10,560 nt of DNA, taken from JBCBKZ01 sp039026975. GTDB lineage: Bacteria > Bacteroidota > Bacteroidia > J057. Where the stretch lies: positions 1 to 10,560 of the forward strand of contig JBCCLI010000222.1 in the NCBI GenBank assembly GCA_039026975.1, written 5' to 3'. The stretch's first letter is position 1. Each line of letters opens with the position of its first letter. Of the stretch, positions 1 to 6,918 are shown in pieces. The translations under genes were made by a program, and so were the position numbers. The notes under the pieces were generated by a model. It saw nothing but the letters and a program-made list of their open reading frames with translations, did no database searches and was not told where the DNA came from.

Positions 1-189
1 AAATAGGCTCTCATCATCATCCTTAGCTTCTATGATGAGTTCCACGGCTTCCTCTCCCACTTTCTGGGCGATCTTATTGATCCCTCTGTTGAAGAGATTG
101 GTAGTGTAGGAGCCTTCTTTGGGGTTTTGCTTCCTGTCCGCTATTACCTGATCCAGTTTCACCAGGAATGCCAATTGTGATAATTCCAT
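1..189 (-). CDS. hisE: Phosphoribosyl-ATP pyrophosphohydrolase HisE, 3' end cut by window edge
   Basis: Hydrolyses phosphoribosyl-ATP to phosphoribosyl-AMP and pyrophosphate, the second step of histidine synthesis, in the cytosol. The first 63 codons are present and the frame runs off the left edge. Family signatures visible are RKQNPKEGSYTTNLF (19-33), INKIAQKVGEEAVELIIEA (37-55) with the MazG-like metal-binding acidic residues E46, E47 and E50, then a run of aspartates. The ATG at 189 lies 26 bases after the hisF stop and the protein begins directly with the HisE domain, so there is no HisI domain in front of it. In many bacteria, including most Bacteroidota as I recall, HisE is the C-terminal half of HisIE. 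Here it is a separate protein, and hisI must be elsewhere, possibly just beyond the window. It is the last visible gene of the his operon. Confidence 0.93.
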   Translation of the reverse strand, partial: MELSQLAFLVKLDQVIADRKQNPKEGSYTTNLFNRGINKIAQKVGEEAVELIIEAKDDDESLF

Positions 190-215
190 ACGTTTTCCAC
201 TAAGCTGCTGTGAAG

Positions 216-977
216 CTACTGTATACGCATGAGGATTCCTTCTTCCTGTAAATATTTTTTCAACTGCGGAATGGGGATACTTCCAAAGTGGAATACACTC
301 GCAGCCAAGGCAGCATCTGCTTTCCCCTCTGTTAACACCTCCAGGAAGTGTCCCTCTGTTCCTGCTCCCCCTGAGGCTATTACCGGTATCTGCACTTCTC
401 TGGATATAGCTTCTGTAATATCCAATGAAAATCCAGCCTTAGTCCCATCAGCAGCCATAGAGGTCAGTAATATTTCTCCAGCTCCTCTGCTTTCCACTTC
501 TTTGGCCCAGGCTATGGCCTCTAGTTCTGTGGGTCTTGTCCCTCCGTGGGTAAACACCCGCCAACTTCCGTCTTCTACCTGGTTAGCGTCTATGGCCACT
601 ACTATACACTGATTCCCAAATTCCTGTGCTAGCTCATTCACCAGCTCCGGGGAACGTACGGCAGCTGAATTCACACTCACCTTATCAGCCCCAGCGTCTA
701 GCAGCCTGGAGACATCTTCTACTTTTCTAATCCCTCCCCCTACGGTAAAAGGGATATAAATTTCCCTGGCTATCCTTCTTACTAGCTCAGCGAAGGTATC
801 TCTCCCTTCCAGCGTGGCAGTAATATCCAGAAAGGTAAGTTCATCCGCGCCCTGCTCAGAATAAGCAGCAGCCAATTCTACAGGGTCTCCTGCATCCCGG
901 ATATTGACAAAATTTACCCCTTTGACCGTCCTTCCATTCTTAATGTCCAGGCAGGGAATAATGCGTTTGGTTAGCAT
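216..977 (-). CDS. hisF: Imidazole glycerol phosphate synthase cyclase subunit HisF
   Basis: Cyclase subunit of IGP synthase. It uses ammonia from HisH to turn PRFAR into imidazole glycerol phosphate and AICAR. The 253-residue length is normal for this (beta-alpha)8-barrel. It opens with MLTKRIIPCLDIKNGRTVKG, carrying catalytic D11 and K19. The second catalytic aspartate is D130 in VVAIDANQ. The phosphate-binding segments FTVGGGI (77-83) and IASGGAG (200-206) and the ending LAASVFHFG (224-232) are intact. The ATG at 977 follows the hisA stop by one base, and the gene ends in TAG 26 bases before hisE. Translational coupling with hisA is likely. Nothing looks damaged. Confidence 0.98.
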   Translation of the reverse strand: MLTKRIIPCLDIKNGRTVKGVNFVNIRDAGDPVELAAAYSEQGADELTFLDITATLEGRDTFAELVRRIAREIYIPFTVGGGIRKVEDVSRLLDAGADKVSVNSAAVRSPELVNELAQEFGNQCIVVAIDANQVEDGSWRVFTHGGTRPTELEAIAWAKEVESRGAGEILLTSMAADGTKAGFSLDITEAISREVQIPVIASGGAGTEGHFLEVLTEGKADAALAASVFHFGSIPIPQLKKYLQEEGILMRIQ

Positions 978-978
978 G

Positions 979-1710
979 CTATTGATAAAATTGGCTGATG
1001 GTTTCCAGACTTATTCTCCCTTCATAAATGGCCTTGCCTACTATCACCGCAGGAAGGCCTGCTTCTTGCAATTTCTCTATATCCCCAAACTGACTTACGC
1101 CTCCGCTGGCAGTCAGAAATATCTTATCATTATTCTCAAGAATTTCCTGATACAGTTCGAAAGAAGGGCCGGACAGCATGCCGTCTCTGCTGATGTCTGT
1201 ACAGGTAACATACTTTATGCCATCTGCCAGATAAGTACTAATGAATGAAAGCACATCTAGCTCGGTAGCATCTAACCAACCCTGTACTGCTATAAATCGA
1301 TCTTTGGCATCTGCACTCAGGATGACTTTTTCAGCTCCCTCTTTTGCTAGCCAGGAGAGAAAAAGGTCTTTATTCTTGGCTGCGAGGCTCCCCACATTGA
1401 TCTGGGCAGCGCCACTTTCAAAGGCTATTTTCACATCCTCATCACGCTTGATCCCTCCACCAAAGTCAATGGTCAGTCCGGTTTTAGTAGTCAATTTCTC
1501 TAGTACTTTCCAGTTTAAGACCTGGCCTGCTTTAGCCCCATCCAGGTCCACCAAGTGGAGAAATTGAATCCCATGATGCTCAAAGGATTTAGCTACTTCC
1601 AGGGGATTCTCATTATATACCTTCTTTCTCCCATAATCACCCTGCTCAAGGCGTACACACTTCCCATCAATTATATCAATGGCAGGAACAATTCTAATTT
1701 TTTGGCTCAT
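979..1710 (-). CDS. hisA: ProFAR isomerase HisA
   Basis: 1-(5-phosphoribosyl)-5-[(5-phosphoribosylamino)methylideneamino]imidazole-4-carboxamide isomerase. It carries out the Amadori rearrangement of ProFAR to PRFAR, the substrate of HisHF. At 243 residues it is a full-length (beta-alpha)8-barrel related to HisF. The sequence shows IVPAIDIIDGKCVRLEQGDY with catalytic base D12, VDLDGAK (54-60), FGGGIK (83-88), LSADAK with D134, CTDISRDG (170-177), and the phosphate loop ASGGVS (201-206) followed by VGKAIYEGR (224-232). The ATG at 1710 lies 3 bases after the hisH TAG. The placement between hisH and hisF is the classical his operon order. Confidence 0.98.
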   Translation of the reverse strand: MSQKIRIVPAIDIIDGKCVRLEQGDYGRKKVYNENPLEVAKSFEHHGIQFLHLVDLDGAKAGQVLNWKVLEKLTTKTGLTIDFGGGIKRDEDVKIAFESGAAQINVGSLAAKNKDLFLSWLAKEGAEKVILSADAKDRFIAVQGWLDATELDVLSFISTYLADGIKYVTCTDISRDGMLSGPSFELYQEILENNDKIFLTASGGVSQFGDIEKLQEAGLPAVIVGKAIYEGRISLETISQFYQ

Positions 1711-1713
1711 GTG

Positions 1714-2304
1714 CTAAAGGCTGATAAAGTTCTCCAGGATCTTGGCACCTGTTTTTCCACTTTTCTCAGGGTGGAACTGCGTACCGTAAAAATTATCCTT
1801 ATGCAGAGAAGAAGAAAAGTCCTGTGTGTAAGGGGTGATGGAGCAGCTATGAGGGCCGGGCTCTGCATAGTAACTGTGCACAAAGTAAGCATAAGGCGTC
1901 TCTCCTAACTCATTCATTAAGGTACCATTAGTCTGCTCCAGGGTGTTCCAGCCCATATGTGGTATTTTCATGAAAGGGTCCTCAGTTTGAAAGCGAAGGA
2001 TCTTATGATCAAAGATCCCCAGACAACTAGTGTCATTTTCCTCTGAATAGGTACACATAACCTGCATACCCAGGCAGATCCCAAAAACGGGTTGTTCCAA
2101 GGTAGGAATGACTTTATCTAGTCCTACCTTTCTAAGGTAATTCATAGCTGTACTAGCTTCTCCTACCCCAGGAAAAATCACCTTATCTGCTGAGCGAATG
2201 ACCTCTTCTTCATCACTAACCACAGGTTCTATTCCTAAGCGGTTCAGGGCACAGGTGACGCTCATGACATTACCCGCATTATACTGAATGATAACTACTT
2301 TCAT
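1714..2304 (-). CDS. hisH: Imidazole glycerol phosphate synthase glutaminase subunit HisH
   Basis: Class I glutamine amidotransferase subunit that releases ammonia from glutamine and channels it to HisF. At 196 residues it has the usual length. The catalytic triad is visible: C77 in the nucleophile elbow GICLGMQ, and H178 and E180 in QFHPEKSG. The oxyanion segment PGVG is at 45-48, and the N-terminal YNAGNVMSV matches the family. Its ATG at 2304 overlaps the hisB TGA in an ATGA arrangement, which indicates translational coupling. The gene ends 3 bases before hisA. Confidence 0.98.
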   Translation of the reverse strand: MKVVIIQYNAGNVMSVTCALNRLGIEPVVSDEEEVIRSADKVIFPGVGEASTAMNYLRKVGLDKVIPTLEQPVFGICLGMQVMCTYSEENDTSCLGIFDHKILRFQTEDPFMKIPHMGWNTLEQTNGTLMNELGETPYAYFVHSYYAEPGPHSCSITPYTQDFSSSLHKDNFYGTQFHPEKSGKTGAKILENFISL

Positions 2305-3443
2305 AATATGCCTTTGGTAGAAGGTACTCCTTTCAAAACGGGATCTGGCGCTATGGCCATTCTGATGGCTTTGGCCAGTCCTTTAAAAGTGGCTTCTATG
2401 ATGTGATGGGCATTACTGCCATAGGCCTCTACATGCAAAGTACAATTAGCAGCATCAGCAAAAGAGAACAGAAAATGTTCCAGCATTTCTACGGGAAATT
2501 CTCCTACTTTCTCTCTTTCAATGGGAGCATTGAATACTAAATAAGATCTGCCAGAAAAGTCTAAGGCTACCCTTGCCTGGGCCTCATCCATGGGGAGCAT
2601 GGAGAATCCATACCGTTGGATTCCCTTCTTACTACCTAGGGCCTTAGTCATGGCCTTACCTAGGGCTATGGCTGAATCTTCAATGGTGTGGTGAGGGTCT
2701 ATGTGTAAATCACCCGCTACTTTTACCATCATGTCCATCCCGCTATGCCTTGCTAGCTGATCTAGCATATGATCATAGAAACCTACTCCGGTTTTATTAT
2801 CTGCTTGCCCACTCCCATCTAAGCTAAGTTCTATCAGAATATTGGTTTCTTTAGTCTCTCTCTTTATCTGTGCAGTACGGATATCCAGGCCAGTAAAATA
2901 AGCCGCTATTTCCTTCCAGTTGGCCGCCTGGAGAATAAGGGTATCAGCTAAGGCTGTCATATCCCACTCATCATCCAGATCGTCTGCACTTCTTCCCAGG
3001 AGAATGCCTTTGGCACCCAAATTTTTGGCTAGTTGTATGTCGCTGGGCCTATCTCCTACTACGATGGAGTTTTCCAGGTCATACTCCCCAGTCATATACT
3101 TGCCCAGTAGGGCTGTTCCGGGCTTACGCGTAGGCGCCCCTTCCTTTTTAAAGGTTTTGTCTATATACACATCTTCAAAGAAAATGCCTTCTCCTTCAAA
3201 TAACTCCATCATCTTATTATGTGGCTGCCAGAAAGTTTCTTCAGGAAAACTCTCCGTTCCTAATCCATCCTGGTTAGTAATCATAACCAGCTTAAAAGGA
3301 TGATCCTCTAATACCTGCTTCAGGTAGGTAATCACCCCTGGCAGAAAGCTTAATTTCTCCAGGCTATCTACCTGATAATCACTAGGTGGTTCCTGTATGA
3401 GGGTGCCATCCCTGTCTAACAGTAATACTCTGGGCTTATACAT
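2301..3443 (-). CDS. hisB: Bifunctional histidinol-phosphatase / imidazole glycerol phosphate dehydratase HisB
   Basis: Two enzymes in one chain. Residues 1 to about 170 form a HAD-superfamily histidinol-phosphatase with the nucleophile motif DRDGT (D10, D12, T14), ITNQDG (55-60), K107 in TRKPG and GDRPSD (130-135). Residues from about 195 to 380 are the manganese-dependent dehydratase, with FYDHMLDQ (H225), ARHSG (H233), DPHHTIED (H251, H252, E255), EMLEH (E322, H323) and AHHIIE (H346, H347, E350). The 380-residue length fits the fused form. Odd point: the zinc-binding loop of the E. coli phosphatase domain (CPH...CDC) aligns with DKTF...APT here, so all four ligands are replaced (D95, T97, A103, T105). 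The ATG at 3443 overlaps the end of hisC by 8 bases. Confidence 0.97.
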   Translation of the reverse strand: MYKPRVLLLDRDGTLIQEPPSDYQVDSLEKLSFLPGVITYLKQVLEDHPFKLVMITNQDGLGTESFPEETFWQPHNKMMELFEGEGIFFEDVYIDKTFKKEGAPTRKPGTALLGKYMTGEYDLENSIVVGDRPSDIQLAKNLGAKGILLGRSADDLDDEWDMTALADTLILQAANWKEIAAYFTGLDIRTAQIKRETKETNILIELSLDGSGQADNKTGVGFYDHMLDQLARHSGMDMMVKVAGDLHIDPHHTIEDSAIALGKAMTKALGSKKGIQRYGFSMLPMDEAQARVALDFSGRSYLVFNAPIEREKVGEFPVEMLEHFLFSFADAANCTLHVEAYGSNAHHIIEATFKGLAKAIRMAIAPDPVLKGVPSTKGIL

Positions 3444-4500
3444 AGGATAACTTCTGTAAACTTGTGATTAGGGCCTGATTTTCCTCTGCACTTCCTACCG
3501 TTATTCTCAGACATCCTTCACATTTAGTTAGCCTCGAACGGTTCCTTACGATGATCTTTTGCTGGATCAACTGCTGATAGACCTCATCAGGCTGATCTAC
3601 CTGGATGAGGAGAAAATTAGCATCTGAGGGGAAAATGTGTTTTACTAAAGGGATATGGTCCATCTCTTCCTTGAGCCATTCTCTCTGCTCGATGATGTCA
3701 GCTACTATTTGGTTTTTTTGATCCAGATGTGATAAGGCTCTCAGGGCCACCTCCTGGGTGATACCATTTACGTTATATGGGGGCTTCACTTGGTTAAGAA
3801 TATTTATGAGAATAGGACTGGCAAAGGCCATCCCAAGCCTGATATTAGCTAAGCCCCACGCCTTAGAAAAGGTCTGTAGGATGATTAGATTCTGATGCTC
3901 TGCTAAAGCAGTCTGGATTAAACTAGGCCTGGAAGCAAAATCTATGTAGGCTTCATCTACTACTACCAGGCCTGTGGCAGCATGTAATACTTCCATAATA
4001 TCTTCTTCTGCGAGTAGATTTCCTGTTGGATTATTAGGAGAGCAGAGGAACACTATTTTGGGGTTCGCCAGCAGGGCCTGCTTCATGGCCAATATATCCA
4101 GCTGAAAGTCCTCTGTAAGGGAAGCCTCCTTAATGTCCACAGCATTTATATCTGCACTTACTTTATACATCCCATAGGTAGGAGGGGTAAGGAGAATATG
4201 ATCCTTAGCGGGTTCGCAGAAAGCCCTAATCAACAGATCTATGGCTTCATCACTCCCATTTCCCATGAAGATGTGTGAGGTAGCTATCCCCTTAATATCT
4301 GCTATTACCTCCTTTAACTGGTGCTGCCCAGGATCAGGATATCTGTGGTACTTTTCTCCATGTACAGACCCATAGGGATTCTCATTAGCATCTAAAAAGA
4401 TACCTTCTTTTCCTTCATACTCATGCCTGGCAGAGCTGTAAGGCCTTAGTTGCTTAAGGTGTGGCCTAAGTAGGTTTCTTATATCTAAGGTATTAGTCAT
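3436..4500 (-). CDS. hisC: Histidinol-phosphate aminotransferase HisC
   Basis: PLP-dependent fold-type I (class II) aminotransferase that converts imidazole acetol phosphate and glutamate to histidinol phosphate. Numbering from the ATG at 4500, the sequence shows LDANENPYG (36-44), the SPNNPTGN motif (154-161) with cofactor-contacting N157, VVDEAYIDF (180-188) with D182 and Y185, the Schiff-base lysine K213 in TFSKAWGLANIRLG with R221, and the substrate-carboxylate arginine in CLRITVG (R332). A GTG three codons upstream (4509), directly abutting the hisD stop, is a possible alternative start. I prefer the ATG, which sits 9 bases after that stop. The 3' end overlaps hisB by 8 bases. Confidence 0.97.
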   Translation of the reverse strand: MTNTLDIRNLLRPHLKQLRPYSSARHEYEGKEGIFLDANENPYGSVHGEKYHRYPDPGQHQLKEVIADIKGIATSHIFMGNGSDEAIDLLIRAFCEPAKDHILLTPPTYGMYKVSADINAVDIKEASLTEDFQLDILAMKQALLANPKIVFLCSPNNPTGNLLAEEDIMEVLHAATGLVVVDEAYIDFASRPSLIQTALAEHQNLIILQTFSKAWGLANIRLGMAFASPILINILNQVKPPYNVNGITQEVALRALSHLDQKNQIVADIIEQREWLKEEMDHIPLVKHIFPSDANFLLIQVDQPDEVYQQLIQQKIIVRNRSRLTKCEGCLRITVGSAEENQALITSLQKLSYV

Positions 4501-4509
4501 AACATTCAC

Positions 4510-5820
4510 TTATTCAGATTCCAGACTTAAACCTGATTGAAGAGAATCCAATCGTATGCTCACCGCCCATTTATGTGCGTGTAATCCCTCTGCCTCTGCC
4601 ATTTCTTCTACCACTGGACCTATTCTTTGAAGCCCATCTTCATCTATCTGCTGGAAAGTGATCTTCTTCACAAAGCTGTCCAGGGATACTCCACTTATGG
4701 CCTTGGCATATCCGTATGTGGGTAGGGTATGGTTAGTCCCGGAGGCGTAATCGCCTATACTTTCTGGCGAATAATGTCCCAAAAATACTGAGCCTGCATT
4801 TACGATTTGTTCGCTTAATGACTCTGGCTGATCTACAGACATAATGAGGTGCTCTGGGGCATATTCATTAACCAGATCCAGCATTTCACCCATATTATGC
4901 AGGATAATGGCCCGAGAATTTTCAAGGGCGGCTTCCGCTATTTCTTTACGAGGCAGCCTCTCCACCTGGTTTCTAATAGAGGAGAGCACCTCAGCCACTA
5001 GCATCTCATCCTTGGCTACGAGTAGTACCTGACTATCAGTACCATGCTCTGCCTGTGCTAACAAATCCGCTGCTACAAACTCAGGGTCTGCGGTTTGGTC
5101 TATCATCACAGCCACTTCAGAAGGTCCGGCAGGTAAGTCTATGGCCAGGCCTTCCTGTGCTACGAGTTGTTTAGCCTTGGTTACAAAAGCGTTTCCCGGC
5201 CCAAATATCTTAAATACCTGAGGGATGCTTTCTGTTCCATATGCCATAGCAGCAATAGCCTGTGCTCCCCCCACCTTAAACACCTGCTTAATTTTTAGTC
5301 TACCAGCTATGTAGAGGATGGCAGGATGAAGCTTACCTTGTTTATTAGGAGGAGAACAGACTACTATTTCTTCACATCCTGCTACCATAGCAGGAATGGC
5401 TAGCATGAGTAAGGTAGAAAAAAGGGGAGCTGTTCCCCCAGGGATGTATAAGCCTACCCGCTGAATGGGAACACTCTTCCGCCAACACAGCACCCCTGGC
5501 ATGGTTTCCACCTTACGGAAGGGCTCTTTTTGCGACCTATGAAAGGCCTCTACATTCGCACTGGCCGTATCTATCGCATTCTTCAAAGAATGGGAAAGGC
5601 TAGCATCTGCTTCCCGAAATTCTTCTTCACTTACTTTCAGGGTCTCCAGGGCCACCTGGTCAAACTTTTCAGTATATCTCCTCAGGGCCTCATCCCCCTT
5701 ATCTTTTATTTCTGCTAAAATCCCTTCCACCACAGGCCCTATGTCTGTCCTTGCAGCCGCAGGCCTGGCAAGAAGTTTTTTCCAATTTTCCCGTAAGGGA
5801 TATTTGACTACCTCCATCAT
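4510..5820 (-). CDS. hisD: Histidinol dehydrogenase HisD
   Basis: Zinc-dependent NAD enzyme that oxidises histidinol through histidinal to histidine in two steps, the end of the pathway. At 436 residues it is full length. Predicted zinc ligands, by alignment with the E. coli enzyme, are Q256 and H259 (LLAQAEHG), D357 (SIGDYASG) and H416 (LHAHKWAV). The catalytic pair is E323-H324 in NEYAPEHL. The NAD-fold and signature segments VGLYIPGGTAPLFST (122-136), GGAQAIAAMAYGT (184-196), FGPGN (206-210) and DLPAGPSE (228-235) are intact. The ATG at 5820 lies 8 bases after hisG; a second ATG follows immediately, so the start is uncertain by one codon. The stop touches hisC. Confidence 0.98.
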   Translation of the reverse strand: MMEVVKYPLRENWKKLLARPAAARTDIGPVVEGILAEIKDKGDEALRRYTEKFDQVALETLKVSEEEFREADASLSHSLKNAIDTASANVEAFHRSQKEPFRKVETMPGVLCWRKSVPIQRVGLYIPGGTAPLFSTLLMLAIPAMVAGCEEIVVCSPPNKQGKLHPAILYIAGRLKIKQVFKVGGAQAIAAMAYGTESIPQVFKIFGPGNAFVTKAKQLVAQEGLAIDLPAGPSEVAVMIDQTADPEFVAADLLAQAEHGTDSQVLLVAKDEMLVAEVLSSIRNQVERLPRKEIAEAALENSRAIILHNMGEMLDLVNEYAPEHLIMSVDQPESLSEQIVNAGSVFLGHYSPESIGDYASGTNHTLPTYGYAKAISGVSLDSFVKKITFQQIDEDGLQRIGPVVEEMAEAEGLHAHKWAVSIRLDSLQSGLSLESE

Positions 5821-5828
5821 ATCCGCTT

Positions 5829-6689
5829 CTATGTTATCATTTTTTCAATAGGTACTACTAAAATGCCTTCTGCGCCCACCTCTCTTAGGTTCTCAATGAT
5901 CCCCCAGAAGTCATCCTCCTGCACTACTGAGTGTAGGGAGCTCCACCCCTCTTCTGCTAATGGTAGAATGGAAGGGCTGCGCATGCCCGGGAGGATATCC
6001 TTTACTTTTTCTATAGCATCATTAGGCACATTCATGAGAATGTATCTATAGTTTTTGGCTTTTAGAACACTGTTAGCCCTAAAAAGTAATCTTTTTAAAA
6101 TGGCTGACTTATCCTCAGACAGCTTGGGATACTGAATAAGAACTGCCTGAGATTTGAATATGACTTCAGCCTCTTTCAGTCCATTACTCATCAAGGTGCT
6201 CCCTGTACTGACAATATCACATACAGCCTGCGCCAGCCCTATACTAGGAGCTATTTCCACAGAACCTGATATTTCATGGATATGGGATTCAACTCCTTTA
6301 CTATCTAAATAGTTTCTCAGCAAATTAGGATAGGAAGTGGCTATGCTTTTTCCTTCCAGGCTTTCAGGCCCCTCATATGCTTCTGACTGCGGTATGGCTA
6401 TGGATAGCCTGCATTTAGAGAATCCCATTTTTAACCTAATCTCTACAGGCTCTTCCTCTTCTGCCACTACATTTTCTCCTACTATCCCTACATCTGCTAT
6501 GCCTGCAGCTACATACCTGGGGATATCATCATCTCTCAGAAAGAGGATTTCTAAAGGAAAGTTATGCGCTTTGGACTTTAATTTAGTTTTATTTCTGCTG
6601 TAGGAGATACCACATTTCTCAATAAACTGAAGGCTTTTTTCACTTAGCCTTCCAGACTTTTGAACCGCTATTCGTAAGATGGTTTCCAA
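5829..6689 (-). CDS. hisG: ATP phosphoribosyltransferase HisG, long form, probable TTG start
   Basis: Catalyses the committed step, condensing ATP with PRPP to phosphoribosyl-ATP. At 286 residues it is the long, HisZ-independent form: a two-lobed catalytic domain to about residue 210 and a C-terminal ACT-like regulatory domain expected to bind histidine for feedback inhibition. It begins LRIAVQKSGRLSEKS and has the PRPP-binding segment IAPSIGLAQAVCDIVSTGST (146-165). No ATG is available near the start. The frame upstream of LRIAVQ reads TAA CGA TTT TAT ATT TTG, so translation must begin at TTG (6689) or, less likely, ATT. The next in-frame ATG is codon 88. It is the first enzyme gene of the operon, preceded by a leader of about 190 bases with a His-rich peptide. 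Confidence 0.96.
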   Translation of the reverse strand: METILRIAVQKSGRLSEKSLQFIEKCGISYSRNKTKLKSKAHNFPLEILFLRDDDIPRYVAAGIADVGIVGENVVAEEEEPVEIRLKMGFSKCRLSIAIPQSEAYEGPESLEGKSIATSYPNLLRNYLDSKGVESHIHEISGSVEIAPSIGLAQAVCDIVSTGSTLMSNGLKEAEVIFKSQAVLIQYPKLSEDKSAILKRLLFRANSVLKAKNYRYILMNVPNDAIEKVKDILPGMRSPSILPLAEEGWSSLHSVVQEDDFWGIIENLREVGAEGILVVPIEKMIT

Positions 6690-6722
6690 AATATAAAATC
6701 GTTAAAATTACTTTTGACTAAT

Positions 6723-6800
6723 GAGAGAGTATTCCGGTACTGACATCCGGAATAGACCAAAAATACGATGATATGTTGTATAGCTCCCCCTTTAGGAGGA
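6723..6800 (-). promoter_or_regulatory. Putative his attenuator/leader RNA with alternative stems
   Basis: On the minus-strand RNA, bases 6795-6800 (UCCUCC, the last two leader codons) pair with 6785-6790 (GGGGGA) around a UAAA loop that contains the leader stop codon. The same G-rich arm (6784-6790) can instead pair over 7 positions, two of them G:U, with CUCUCUC at 6723-6729. Between them lies a perfect 8-bp stem, UAUUCCGG/CCGGAAUA, at 6730-6737 and 6747-6754 with a 9-base loop. The His-codon stretch GACAUUU can also pair with GGAUGUC in that hairpin. Such competing stems next to a His-rich ORF suggest an attenuator. No U-tract directly follows any strong stem, so a Rho-independent terminator is not evident, and translational or Rho-dependent control is possible. 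Confidence 0.5.
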
Positions 6801-6869
6801 ATGGAAATGTCCTTCATGATGAGTAGGCAGATAAGCCTGAGTGGGGATATGTTGGAAAATAAACCTCAT
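6792..6869 (-). CDS. Putative his operon leader peptide (25 aa, His-rich)
   Basis: A 25-codon ORF, ATG at 6869 to TAA at 6792. It begins MRFIFQHIPTQAYLPT and continues HHEGHFHSS. Histidine is at 7, 17, 18, 21 and 23, so four of seven consecutive codons (17-23) are CAT. The ORF starts about 18 bases downstream of a consensus Bacteroidota promoter and lies 102 bases before hisG. Clustered codons for the end product in a short ORF before the biosynthetic genes are the hallmark of ribosome-mediated attenuation, as in the enterobacterial hisL leader. The inferred role is histidine sensing: ribosomes would stall at the CAT codons when charged tRNA-His is scarce. No Shine-Dalgarno sequence is seen, which is normal for this phylum. 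I see no similarity to the enterobacterial leader beyond the His run. Confidence 0.75.
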   Translation of the reverse strand: MRFIFQHIPTQAYLPTHHEGHFHSS

Positions 6870-6886
6870 CAAATTGTAGAATAAGT

Positions 6887-6918
6887 CAAAGGTATATCGC
6901 CCATATTTGAATAGCAAA
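6887..6918 (-). promoter_or_regulatory. Bacteroidota-type promoter of the his operon
   Basis: On the minus strand TTTG (6918-6915) is followed after exactly 20 bases by TACCTTTG (6894-6887). This matches the Bacteroidota primary-sigma consensus, -33 TTTG and -7 TAnnTTTG, without mismatch and with spacing in the known range. The start point should fall near 6880, only about 10-15 bases before the leader-peptide ATG, giving a leader of about 190 bases before hisG. No other combination of both elements was found between hisG and the divergent gene. Confidence 0.7.

Noticed and set aside
904..1908. Series of plus-strand ORFs of about 108-117 codons across hisF, hisA and hisH
   Set aside because: They lie opposite well-conserved his genes, show no recognisable domains and have low-complexity compositions typical of antisense shadows.
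6709..6716. Plus-strand TAnnTTTG match (TACTTTTG) pointing toward the hydrolase gene
   Set aside because: There is no upstream TTTG at proper spacing and it is over 400 bases from the hydrolase start.
6730..6754. The CCGG-containing 8-bp hairpin as a Rho-independent terminator
   Set aside because: The stem is good but on the minus strand it is followed by CTCTCTCATTAG rather than a T run, so I list it only as part of a possible attenuator.
6758..6765. Second minus-strand TAnnTTTG match (TATTTTTG) between the leader peptide and hisG
   Set aside because: No TTTG is found at the required distance upstream, and it lies inside the apparent leader RNA. I treat it as a T run, though an internal promoter is not excluded.
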